Shown one piece after another: positions 35,001 to 45,042 of a stretch of 64,000 bases of DNA. Source of the stretch: Hevea brasiliensis (taxonomy: Eukaryota; Streptophyta; Magnoliopsida; Malpighiales; Euphorbiaceae); assembly GCF_030052815.1 (NCBI RefSeq), contig NC_079498.1:70976992-71040991 (forward strand), given 5' to 3'. The notes beneath the pieces were generated by a model that was not told the origin of the DNA, searched no databases, and worked only from the letters and a program-made list of their open reading frames with translations. The position numbers and the translations under genes are program-made. How positions within the stretch are numbered: position 1 is the stretch's first letter; each line of letters starts with the position of its first letter.

Positions 35001-35707
35001 CTTCAATGGAGGAGGTTAAGAAAATGAGAGAGATGAGAGAGGAGATGAGAGTGACGGAAATGGGAAAAAAAGGAACCAAATTTTTTTCTTTTTTACTTTG
35101 TCTTTTAATTATTAAGATTTATCCCCAAATTTTCAATTATTTAAATATTAGGTTTATCGCATCATGCATGATGTCATGCATGATGTAATAACCTTTTTCA
35201 ACCCTTTTTTTTTTCTTTTTTTTTCTATTAGTTATTTTTTTCTCCGATTATATTTGACAGTTAGGTCAGGAGTCAGCTCTCGTGGTCAATTGACCAAATT
35301 GCCCTTCGCCAGTTCATCCCTGTTTGCAAATAATTTAATATTTCTTTCGGCTCCCTGAACTAATTATTTGACTGACTTAACAGTCCTTTTTCATGATTTT
35401 CTCTTTTCCACTGTGTTCATAAGGGTCTTAAGGACCGCGGCGTCACATTTTACGGTTTGAAATTTGAGTTTAAAATGGCTTCGCAGTTGTTCCCGGGAAG
35501 GTCACCCATCGCTGTGACTCTCAGCTCGTTTAACCTCTTATGTTCTGTTTTTCTTATTTATACTTAACTAATTGAACATTACTAATTATTTGTGTTTATG
35601 GCTTCTCTAATTGACTTAGGTGTGGTTCTAATCCCCTTAATTGTCCAGACCGACACCAGTCACCGGAACAGTGAAATCTACCAGGCTATGCAAACGGGGG
35701 TGTTACA
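32049..35707 (-). repeat. TEK-1 5' LTR
   Basis: 3,659 bp, collinear with 23470-27150 with scattered substitutions. It lacks about 36 bp near 35235 that the 3' LTR (26650-26685) and the solo LTR (62516-62552) both have, so this copy suffered the deletion. The CATGCATG palindrome pair is at 35160-35184. The open frames near 33500, 34634, 35006, 35164 and 35592 are LTR noise. Confidence 0.94.
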
Positions 35708-35712
35708 AAGCA
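35708..35712 (+). repeat. Right TSD of TEK-1 (AAGCA)
   Basis: Exact copy of 23465-23469; COP-1 RT resumes here. Confidence 0.95.
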
Positions 35713-36823
35713 AGCTTCGAGGAGTTGGAACATCCGTTTTGATGAAGCCATTAGGTCATTTGGTTTTATCAAAAATTAGAATGAACTATGTGTGTATAAG
35801 AAGGTTAGTGATAGTGCTGTCACTTTTCTTGTCTTATATGTGGATGACATTTTGTTGATGGGTAATAACATAGGTATGTTGACAACTGTAAAGGTATGGT
35901 TGTCAAATACATTCTCCATGAAAGACTTAAAGGAGGTAACCTATATTTTTGGAATTCGTATCTATAGAGATAGAGCGAAAATAATCATTCATTTATCCCA
36001 AAGTCTATACTTGGAAAAGGTGTTAAAGAGGTTTAACATGCTTGATTCTAAGAGAGGATTATAACTAGTGGGACATGGTATCCATTTTTCTAAAGAGATG
36101 TCTCCAAAGACACCTGAAGAAAGAGATAAAATGGCCAGGATTCCATATGTTTCAGCCATTGGAAGTTTGATGTATGTAATGTTGTGTACTAGGACGGATA
36201 TCGCATATGATGTTAGTTTGACTAGTAGGTTTCAATCCAATCTAGGTTTGGAACACTGGATAGCTGTCAATAATATCCTTAAGTACTTAAGAAGAACTAA
36301 AGATTTATTCTTGATTTATTGAGGTGGTAACTTGCAATTGGATGGTTATATTGATTTTGATTTTCAATCAAATATTGATGATAGAAAGTCTACCTCTGGG
36401 TTTGTGTTTATTTGTAATGGAGGTGCAGTCAGTTGGAAGAGTTCTAAACAGAGCACGACTATAGATTCTACTATAGAGGCCGTGTACATTGCTGGATCAG
36501 ATGTTGCAAAAGAAGCTATTTGGATAAAGAAGTTCGTGATAGAACTTGCAGTAGTTCCTTCTATTGAGTCAGCAGTTCCACTATACTGTGACAACAATGG
36601 AGCAGTCATACAGGCTAAGGAACCTCGGTCTCACCAGAAATCCAAACACATAGAAAGGCGCTACCACATTATCAGCGAAATAGTTGGGCGAGGCAATGTA
36701 GCCATGCAGAAAATAGCATCAGCTGAAAATCTAGCTGATCCATTCACTAAGCCTATGTCACAAGCTCAGTTAGACCAACATCTTGAGAAGATGGGTCTAA
36801 GGTATTGTAATGAATGGCTTTAG
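35713..36823 (+). pseudogene. COP-1 second half of RT and RNase H to the end of pol
   Basis: Single frame with stops at about 35777, 36062 and 36320. It has the RT active box YVDDILLMG and the thumb/connection (YLEKVLKRFNMLD). RNase H follows with DDRKSTSG, AVYIAGSD and CDNNGAV, then the terminal LADPFTKPM block, ending in the natural stop at 36821. Some conserved residues have drifted: CTRTDIAYDVS where COP-4 relatives have CTRPDIAYAVS. Confidence 0.93.
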
Positions 36824-36825
36824 TG

Positions 36826-36837
36826 CTAGTGGGAGAT
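36826..36837 (+). other. COP-1 polypurine tract
   Basis: GCTAGTGGGAGAT ends at the first base of the 3' LTR. Same sequence as in COP-2 and COP-4. Confidence 0.75.
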
Positions 36838-38619
36838 TGTTAGTAGTACGCCCTAGAGCATATCATTTAATATGTATCCTGTACATTTTTTATTAATAAA
36901 AAAGGCAATTTCACTTTTCCATTTACATAATATATTTATGTGTAACAGAAAAGGTTCATTGATATTTTTTTAGAAATTCTATTCTTAAGTTGTTAAAAAT
37001 ATAAGTGACAGTATTTCTAGCACAAAGTATCATAAATTGATCCACAATCGAGGATACTTCACAGTAAGGACATGACTTATCCAGAAAGATTGTATTCATA
37101 TTTGTTCCCAAGTTATTTATATGAGATGTAAATAAGATAGAATGGTGAGTCCCATGCCATATAACAAACATGATAGGCACTTATGTATGATAAGTAGGCC
37201 GAACCAATGACACTTATGACAAGCACATGGAGTTTACTCTTGTCAATGCATTGTCATAAATCATATCAGTGCATATAATCTTTAGACCTGAGATAGCACA
37301 ATTATCTTGTATATAGGTGCTTTGAGTTTGATACTGCTTTCATACTTGTATTGTGTATGGGTATATGGGCATGTGTTGGCTCCTACCACTTATATATGGA
37401 GATAGGTGTTAATCAAGATGGAATCTATTGCCCTAAGTAAATAGGGATAAAATCCTATATTCATTTAATTTGATGATATTAAGAGTTGATATTATAACTC
37501 ATTACCAATTAGTGATGAGCCTAGTGAGTCACACATATACACAAGTAATCACCAAGTTAAATGTGATTTAATTGATTAATTAAAGAGTTTAATTGATTAA
37601 TTAAATAGGTTTGGTTTACAATTAGATTGTAAAGTCACTAGCATGACTTGAAATCAAATCTAGGTTATTGGATGTATTGTATAAGTTAAATTTATATTTA
37701 AAGCATTTAAATATGAATTTAATTATGAAAAATTAATTAATAGAGATTAATTAATTAATTTATATTTGATATAAATTGATTAGAAGAGGAGAAATAATTA
37801 TTTTGGGTTGAGAACTCAAAATTAAAATATAAGGGTAACTTGGTCATTTCACAGGGTGACATGTGGCATCATGAGATGGTGACACATGGCACCATATAAG
37901 TTTGCCATTTGTCCTCCTATCATGCAAGGTGATCAAAGTCAAGATTAAATCTAGCTTTGACACTTGGCTTAATGTGATTAGGTCAATTAAAATTAAGATG
38001 CAATCAGGTGATGACATGTGGCAAGGGTTTTAAGTGATAACCTAATTATAAAAGGGAAAAAAAAGAAAAAAATAAACAAATTCATTTATTCTCCAATTGG
38101 TGCCGCCACCTATAGTGCTCTCCTCTCTTCTTCTTCTTCTCTCATCAATTCAAAGAGAATTACCCAAATTCTTTTGAATTAAAATTGCTAGAAATTGTTT
38201 CTAGTGTCCTATACACATCTACAACCTCTCTAAAGGCAAATCCCTAATTTCTAATTGGTTGGTAAGGCTTGAAAAGCTGGTTTAGGGACTGCCATTGGTA
38301 ATCTTGGTGTGGACAAGCTAGAGGGACAACTCTTGGGGTCCTAAGTGCTTCACAAAGGTACCAATTACATCTGCAGTGCATCAAAAGGTTAGTGCACATA
38401 TTATTCTTTTAATCTATGGTTCTAATGAATTAATTTGTTAATTCAAAAATCTTAAATGGCAAATATAGATCCCAATACATATTAAAAGTGTTTTAATATG
38501 TAATTGAACATTGAAATCAATTAGGCATATAATGGATGTGGCATGATGCATGAAACCCTAAAAGAAAAATTTTGTATTCAATGTTTTAATCTGTCAATAT
38601 ACATGCTTCCACTCCTACA
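36838..38619 (+). repeat. COP-1 3' LTR, internally deleted
   Basis: 1,782 bp. Compared with the 5' LTR it lacks 340 bp, joining TTTAATT to TGATGATATT at 37470/37471 (5' LTR 1670 to 2011), and has one unit of the 29-bp repeat. TATA-like region AATTATAAAAGG near 38043. A bZIP-like motif near 37858 reads TGACATGTGGCA, so the ACGTG core is lost. Ends CTCCTACA. Confidence 0.92.
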
Positions 38620-38620
38620 T

Positions 38621-39395
38621 ATACCTATGGAAGAAAACAATAAACCTACTATTGAACATCAAAGAAGACTTAACCCAAACATAAAAGAAGTAGTGAAAAA
38701 GGAAATTTTGAAACTATTAGATGCAAGTTTTATATACCCAATCTCTGATAGTAAATGGGTTAGTCCAGTGTATGTAGTACCGAAGAAAGCTGGGACAACT
38801 GTCATTCAAAATGCAAATGATGAATTAATCCCTACTAGGGTAGTTACTGGTTGCCGCATGTGCATAGACTATAGGAAATTGAATAGTGCCACCAGAAAGG
38901 ACCACTTTCCTCTTCCTTTCATTGACTAAATGCTAGAAAGATTAGTAAAACATTCCTACTTCTGCTACCTAGATGGGTATTCGGGATTCTTTCAAATCCC
39001 TATTCACCTAGAAGACAAAGAAAAGACCACATTCACATGCCCTTACGAAACATTTGCATATAGAAGAATGCCCTTTGGTCTTTATAATGCCCCTGCTACT
39101 TTTCAAAGATGCATGATGGCTATTTTTCCTAATTATATTAAAAATATCATGGAAGTTTTTATGGATGATTTTTCTATTTATGGCACCACTTTGATGATTG
39201 CTTAGCTAACCTATCCAAAGTGTTGCAAAGATATGAAGAATCAAACCTAGTTCTAAATTGGGAAAAATGCCACTTCATGGTAAGAGAAGGCATAGTTCTT
39301 GGTCACCTGATATCAGAAAGAGGGATTGAAGTTGACAAGGCAAAGGTTGAAATCATTGAAAAGATGCCACCACAAACATCAGCCAAAGGAGTATG
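38621..39395 (+). pseudogene. ATH-1 reverse transcriptase
   Basis: RT reads HQRRLNPN, VPKKAGTT, CRMCIDYRKLN, CYLDGYSGFFQIP (first Asp), MPFGLYNAPATF and FMDDFSIYG (active-site Asp pair). The Athila signature is FMDDFSIYG rather than the chromovirus FIDDIL. A TAA at 38927 and a 1-bp deletion near 39190 break it; the downstream frame carries a TGA at about 39394 at an expected Trp. Its apparent start at 38543 lies in the COP-1 LTR and is spurious. Confidence 0.9.
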
Positions 39396-39985
39396 AAGCT
39401 TTTTGAGGCATGCAGGCTTCTATAAAAAATTCATCAAAGATTTTTCAAAAATAGCTAAACCATTGACAAATTTATTAAGTCAAGATATTCCCTTTAATTT
39501 TGATGAAAATTGCCTTATTTCTTTCAATAGGATAAAAGAAGCCTTGATTTTAGCACCCATTATGCAATTACCTGATTGGGAGCTACCATTTGAAATCATA
39601 TGTGATGCTAGTGATTATGCTATGGGAGCAGTACTTGGACAAAGGAAAGATAAAAAGCTTCGTGCCATCTACTACGCCAACAAAACACTTGATAACGCAC
39701 AAATCAATTATGCTGCCACAGAAAAGAAATTCCTAGCATTCGTGTTTGCAATTGATAAATTCAGATCCTACTTAATCAGGTCAAAAGTCATTACATTCAC
39801 AGATCATGCTGCCATCTAGTACTTTTTGAACAAGAAAGAGGCGAAACCAAGGCTGATTTGATGGATTTTACTCTTGTAAGAATTTGACCTTGAAATCAAG
39901 GACAAAAAGGGATCTGAAAATGTAGTGGCTGACCATCTCTCCAGGCTTAAACTGGAATACATAGGAGACATCGAGGATTTGGAAA
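39396..39985 (+). pseudogene. ATH-1 RNase H region
   Basis: The frame 39403-39816 has the connection block (FYKKFIKDFSKIAKPLT) and RNase H (CDASDYAMGAVLGQ, YAATEKKFLAFVFAIDKFR, TFTDHAAI). A TAG at 39817 and further stops follow before the ADHLSRL motif at about 39930. These are the usual Athila RNase H landmarks. Confidence 0.88.
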
Positions 39986-40600
39986 TTGATGATTCATTTC
40001 CCAATGAGCAATTATTAGCCTTATCTCTAATTCCTTGGTATGCTAATTTTGTGAATTTTCTTGTGTGTAGGGTCTTACCACCTAACATGACTTATCAGCA
40101 AAAGAAGAATTTTTACATGATGTGCGATACTATACATGGGAGGAACCTTTGCTATACAAGAGATGCAATGACAGGCTTATAAGATGATGCATACTGGAAG
40201 AGGATATAGAAAGTATTCTCCAGCACTGCCATTCATCACCATATGGGGGACACTTTGTCACCATAAAAATAGCAGCTAAAATTTTGCAAGCAGGGTTTTA
40301 CAAGCCTAACCTGTTTAAGGATATGAGATCCTTTGAGCTGGCTTACGATCAATGCCAAAGAACAGGTAACATTTCCAGAAGGAATGAAATGGGACTACAC
40401 GGTATACTTGAGGTAGAAATATTTGATGTGTGGGGGTTAGAGTTCATAGGCCCATTCCCCTTTTCTTTTGGAAATAAGTATATTTTGGTTGGTGTTGATT
40501 ACGTGTCAAAATGGGTAGAAGCAATAGCCACACCAACCAATGATGCTCGCATGGTCACAAAGTTCTTTAAAAAGAACATCTTCACAAGATTTGGTATACT
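39986..40600 (+). pseudogene. ATH-1 integrase, truncated by COP-5
   Basis: The linker after RNase H stays open to a TAA at 40180. A frameshift between 40182 and 40284 leads into an integrase frame with CQRTGNISRRNEM, the first catalytic Asp in FDVWGLEFIGPF, and DYVSKWVEA. The core stops at FTRFG where the COP-5 LTR begins, so the second and third catalytic residues are absent from the window. Confidence 0.88.
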
Positions 40601-40937
40601 TGTTAGTAGTATGCCCTAGAGCATATCATTTAGTATGTATCTTGTACATGTTTTATTAATAAAAGGCATTTTCATTTACAAAATATTTTTATGTGTAATA
40701 GAAAAGGTCCATTGATATTTTGTTAGAAATTCTATTCTTAAGATGTTAAGAATATGAGTGACAGTATTTCTAGCACAAATTATCATAAATTGGTTCATAA
40801 TCGAGGATACTTCACAATAAGGACATGAGTTATCCAGAAAGATTGTAATCATGTTTGTTCCCAAGTCATTTATATAAGATGTAAATATGATGGAATGGTG
40901 AGTCTCATGCCATACAACAAACACGATAGGCACTTAT
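40601..40937 (+). mobile_element. COP-5: first 337 bp of a copia LTR, cut by TEK-2
   Basis: Starts TGTTAGTAGTATGCCC directly after the ATH-1 integrase. It follows the COP-1-type LTR to a GATAGGCACTTAT stretch, where TEK-2 begins. The rest of COP-5 must lie beyond the right edge if still present. CTTAT (40933-40937) should be the left TSD of TEK-2. Confidence 0.88.
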
Positions 40938-41357
40938 TGTCACACCCTACCCCTCAGTAAGATGTAATATGATCCTGTAGTACATCTAATAAATTACAGT
41001 ACTTCGCCTACCGGTAACCCATTAAATATACTGCAAGGGATTTTAAAATAATTTTCTTACTTTTCGAAGGTGGTAAGCACTTTTAGTAGGAATTAAAAAC
41101 ATTTACTTAAAGTTTAAAGACTAGTTAAAATTTTTATCCTTACGCAAATTATGAAAAATTTTTGGCAGAGTGCCGTCTATATTTGAGAAAAACAGTTCTT
41201 CAAACACCTGTAAAAACACTTCCAATAATTCATTTCATCAAAATCAACCACTTCCACAATACAAATCAACATCATTTCTCCCAACTCCATAATTCAAAAT
41301 AATTCTCAATTCAATTTTCTTCAAAAATAATATTAAATGACTTAATTCATATTCCAT
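40938..41357 (-). repeat. TEK-2 3' LTR, outer piece
   Basis: Starts TGTCACACCCTACCCC and follows the TEK-family LTR end for about 420 bp. It then meets the ATH-2 LTR at 41358. Compared with the other TEK-2 LTR, about 1.1 kb that should follow is missing (counterpart of about 58530-59566 plus 63018-63127). Confidence 0.85.
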
Positions 41358-42929
41358 TGATACACTTAAATTGTATAGATGTTTTTAAGCACATTTGTAT
41401 TCTAATTCATAGCATTTAGGCAAGTATTTTCATGTATAGTAGTTGATTTCATTAGTTTTTGTAAATTCTGTTGCCAAGCCCTTAATCCCATGTTTTCTAC
41501 ATTATTTCAGGTGTTTAGGTGAAGTCCTAAAGTATGGGAATGCAAAGGAAAGCTTAGAGAAGTAAAAAGATAGAGAATTGCTGCTGATACAAAGTCCACA
41601 GGTCGTGTAAACTAAGCCCCAGACCCGTGTATCTCTCTGCCAGAAGAAAGCCAAGAGAATCGATGAGAAACAAAAGTACACGGGTCATGTAAGTAGACCC
41701 GTGTAATCTACGGGGACCCGTGTAAGTCTCTGCCAAGTGCAAGCTTGAAGAACCTTATGGGAATAATAGTACACGACCCGTGTGACCAGGCCCATGTAGT
41801 TGGCACAGACCCATGTAACTTTCTGTGCCAAAATAAAATTTCACAATTCTCCTTCAGCAATTTACATGGCCCTACATTACGGGACCCGTGTAGTGACACA
41901 CGGGCCATGTACTATGCTACAGCCAGTTTTATAACTCGGATTCCCCTCCTATTTTCGGATAAAAATGAGACTCCTAAGGCCCTTTGGACTCAAAGTGACC
42001 TAACCCTAGAGCAACCAATTACATCAGAAGAGAGAGAGGTTCGGAGGGAGTGTTGCTGTTGGGCTCTGCATCAGTACCAAAATAAGTTTTCTAGCTGAAG
42101 CTTCAAAAGATCAAAATTGCAAACTATCCTCAATTCCTTCGTTTCATCTCCCTAGACAGATTTCTATTGCTTTATTTCTTTTACATGATTTTCTTTTTAC
42201 TGTTTTACCTTTTATCATGATGTTTGATGAACTCACCATAAGTGAGTAGTTTCCTTATTTTGGATTTGGGAGAGTAATGCTTGTAATTATTATTATGGAT
42301 GAACATTAAATTTTATTTCCTGGATTCGAGATTCGTTTCTTGATTTAATTTCTTGTGATCCTAATGCATGCTATGTGATGGTACCCACTTAGATATGATT
42401 GTAGATGTTGATTGAATGACTGAAAGGTGAAGATTAACATTAGAAAATCAAGATCTTGAACCTAGGAATTCTGACCTAGACATAGGCTGATACCTTTGTG
42501 AAACCTAAAAATTGGTCAAAGGTCTTAAAGGATTTTAATTAATTTGATCACAACGAAAGTAGGGTTTGAGTTAATTAAAATACACCCTAGATGCCATGAG
42601 AGAGGATTTAGGAGAACCTAGGGCTAATTTCCATCAAGGAAAATGATCCTCAATTCAGTAAATAAATGATAATATCCCTAATAAGATTCAAGTGCGAAAT
42701 CTTAACTCCAGAATTGTTCCAAAAATAGATTATTTCATTTTAAGTTTACTATTCTAGTGTTTAAAGTTAACAAACTTCATTCCCTAAATATTCGATAGCC
42801 TAGACAGTTAAAATTACTGTGTAGATTGGTACTTGCTAAACAAAGGTCCTCGTGGGAATGATACTCTACTTATCATTTTATTACTTGTTAGCGATCCGTG
42901 AACTTGTGAGGTTGTAAAACCAACAAACA
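41358..42929 (+). repeat. ATH-2 5' LTR with ACCCGTGTAA repeat cluster
   Basis: TG start at 41358 and CA end at 42929 are the best-fitting ends. Between about 41590 and 41920 it holds many copies of ACCCGTGTA or its complement TACACGGGT with variants. The open frames here (41554-41908 on minus, 41745-42098 on plus) run through these repeats and are not considered genes. An AT-rich tail precedes the PBS. Confidence 0.75.
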
Positions 42930-42935
42930 AGTTTT

Positions 42936-42954
42936 TGGCGCCATTGCCGGGGAA
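42936..42954 (+). other. ATH-2 primer-binding site
   Basis: TGGCGCCATTGCCGGGGAA matches the plant Athila/Tat PBS form TGGCGCCGTTGCCGGGGA with one mismatch. It lies six bases after the LTR end. It differs from the tRNA-Met-type PBS used by all other elements here. Confidence 0.88.
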
Positions 42955-43076
42955 TCTTTGGCTATAATAATATCAAACGATAGGCAATTTAGCTGATATA
43001 AGTAATTATATTTATTATATATTTTATTTTACCAGTTATATTTTTCTTCATTTCTCTCAGGTATTAAATCTGGTAT

Positions 43077-43151
43077 ATGACCAGAACAAGGCCAGAAGAA
43101 GAAATTTTGGACTGTGATCCGGAGATAGACAGAACTCTGAAAACCATAATG
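43077..43151 (+). pseudogene. ATH-2 gag N-terminal stub
   Basis: An ATG near 43078 opens MTRTRPEEEILDCDPEIDRTL, an N-terminus typical of Athila Gag. Homology stops after about 24 codons, where TEK-2 LTR sequence starts. Nothing of the capsid domain remains. Confidence 0.75.
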
Positions 43152-45042
43152 TCTAAATTTTCTTGGTACTATTCCCTTCAATTTATTTCATTAGTCAACC
43201 TACAATGTTGACCATTAATACACTAGGTGAATTAATTTTAATGTTCCCAATTTGTGACATTTTATAGTCTCTAAGTGTTGATATATGTTACTAATTTTAT
43301 TTTAAAGCTTATTGCATTTTATTGCCATTTTCCAAACTTCATGGCCAAAGTTTACGGTCTATTGGACCAAGCTACAGTGTAAATTTAATAGATTTCTCTT
43401 CCTTAAATTGTTTCTCATTGTGTCTTCTTTAATTTTCTTTTTGAATCACTCCATTTGAAGTTGTATAGCTCAAGTTATGGTCAATTAACCATAACTAGGT
43501 CAAATCTAATTTTTAGTTTCCTTTTTAGGCATTTTTTGTTCTAATTTTACTAATTTATTTGGACTATTTGTAATCATCTTGAGGTCTAGCATTGTTCATA
43601 AGTATTGTTTCCCTATGTTTTAGGGACAATCAGAAATTTTGCTCACCATATTTCAAGTTTTATAGAATTCTTTATAGACAAATTGTTAACTTGGACTCAA
43701 AGGTCCTATATTGGCGTGGTCCTCAATTAGGTCTATGGTTTTGACCTTAAATTCTGGTCTTATACATTTATAATCTGAGGAAGTTGTCTACAACAAAGTT
43801 TTAGGTCTCTTTCTTAGCTTTCCAGATTGGTATGGCTTATTTAAATTAGACACTTCTTGTGGGAGATATGCTTATTTGAATTTTCTGGATTTTATGGTCA
43901 AATGTGCTAATTCCATATTTATTGTGCCAACTTAATCAAGTTAGTTGACTTAGTTTCCTTGATTTCTAGGTTTTGGTCAAATTACCAATATTGTAGATCT
44001 ATGTCTTATTGAAATTTTGGGACTAATTTCAAGTCATTTGGAGTTCTATGGACCAAGTTATGGTCATTTTACTATTGCTGGTCAAGTTGCACTTATATTG
44101 TAAAGTTTAGGTCATTTTTAGGTCAAAGTCAATTCGGCCAGTTTTTGTAACCCAACTTTGGCGATCATTTTGACTTGGTAATTGGCATTTCTAGGCTTGG
44201 TGGTCTTCACCAAAGTTGTAGTCTTATGTCTAAGCTTTCCAACCATATAAATATCAGGTCATTTGGACCTGTTTTGAGTGAGTTATGGTAAAAAAACTGA
44301 CTGCTATTCAAATGGTCAATTTTCAGGTTTGCAATGTCACTAATTTAGATTTGGTCAATTTTCATGTCACTTTCTGGATAGAATTTAGGTAGGCTTCCAA
44401 CATAAAAATTGGCACATTTTGTGCCTAGTTTCACCTCCAATTGGCCTCATACTAATTAGAGTCACATAATTACAGTTATAGCCTAAAACACATACTACTC
44501 TTAACACATTTTTAAAGCACTAAACCAATCACACATTCAACTAGTTATAACTTCATTCCCTAACCAAATTCTACATTTGTATCATAGCACAACCATTTAA
44601 CACTTCATATTATAGTCACTTTAGGCAGAATATAATGACCATAAATACACCAAATACAAATCCTAATTTACAAAGTCCATTTATAACAATATATCCATGT
44701 AATACTCTTAACCAATACATATAACTTCCATTATCAAATTACATATATTTTCACTACTATATCATATACATATGCTGCCACTTTTAGTACCATAATTCAA
44801 TAAACTTTTCATGAATTTAAACACTTCCAATCTTCACCATGAGGCTGCCCAAGTAACACATATACATTAAGCTTCCATTTTAACTTTTCAAACTTACAAT
44901 TCAAACTATATAAATGGTAAATCACTCTTATCCATATAAGCACTTAAATCAACACCTCAATCACCATTTATATGAAGAAATAATTCATTAACCTTGATAT
45001 TCCATGGCTACCAAAAATAGTACCTTCCAATAACTCATTAAA
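43152..45042 (-). repeat. TEK-2 3' LTR, middle piece
   Basis: Collinear with 63127-64000 of the other TEK-2 LTR for at least the first about 850 bp. The rest has no partner inside the window. AT-rich, no open frame of note. Ends at the COP-4 insertion, with TTAAA (45038-45042) as target duplication. Confidence 0.83.
45038..45042 (+). repeat. Left TSD of COP-4 (TTAAA)
   Basis: TTAAA here and at 54822-54826; exact match. Confidence 0.93.

Larger units (their letters stand above)
23470..35707 (-). mobile_element. TEK-1: Ty3/gypsy chromovirus, Tekay/Del-like, minus strand
   Basis: A 12.2-kb element, complete in architecture: 5' LTR (35707-32049), PBS, gag, protease, RT, RNase H, integrase, a chromodomain-like tail, PPT and 3' LTR (27150-23470). 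LTRs of about 3.7 kb and a chromodomain after integrase fit the Tekay/Del lineage. Perfect 5-bp TSD. Pol is inactivated by seven nonsense codons in one frame, a stop in the tail and two 1-bp deletions. Confidence 0.95.
1012..38619 (+). mobile_element. COP-1: Ty1/copia (Angela/BARE-like) retrotransposon, interrupted by COP-2 and TEK-1
   Basis: The order is 5' LTR (1012-3157), PBS (3160-3172), leader (3158-4148 and 21994-22595), a stub of gag (22596), RT and RNase H (22650-23464 and 35713-36823), PPT, and 3' LTR (36838-38619). COP-2 interrupts the leader and TEK-1 interrupts the RT. The interval also contains those two elements, so COP-1's own DNA is about 7.5 kb. Gag C-terminus, protease and most of integrase are missing through an internal deletion. 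The LTRs end in CTCCTACA, unlike the TTCCTTCA end of COP-2, COP-3 and COP-4, so this is a separate subfamily. The lineage call rests on the RT/RNase H sequence and is moderately sure. Confidence 0.92.
38620..40600 (+). mobile_element. ATH-1 right part: RT, RNase H and integrase start
   Basis: Continues ATH-1 after COP-1. It opens with TATAC, the other copy of the COP-1 target site, then the RT N-terminal block, and ends inside the integrase core where COP-5 is inserted at 40601. It carries several stops and two net frame changes. Confidence 0.9.
41358..43151 (+). mobile_element. ATH-2: Athila-like 5' LTR, PBS and gag start, 3'-truncated
   Basis: LTR of about 1.57 kb (41358-42929), then a TGGCGCCATTGCCGGGGAA PBS (42936-42954), a short leader and a gag start at about 43080 reading MTRTRPEEEILD. 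Sequence then passes into TEK-2 LTR at about 43152. The rest of the element and part of the TEK-2 LTR are gone, consistent with one deletion spanning both. It cannot be the end of ATH-1, since it lies inside TEK-2 and shows the 5' arrangement. Confidence 0.82.

Noticed and set aside
38543..38620. Start of a separate gene at the ATG 38543
   Set aside because: The ATG belongs to the COP-1 3' LTR and only happens to be in frame with ATH-1 RT after it.
41745..42098. 117-residue frame in the ATH-2 LTR
   Set aside because: It runs through the ACCCGTGTA repeats and LTR body, with no recognisable domain.
41358..43151. ATH-2 as the missing 3' LTR of ATH-1
   Set aside because: It is followed by a PBS and gag start, so it is a 5' end, and it lies within TEK-2, which is younger than ATH-1.
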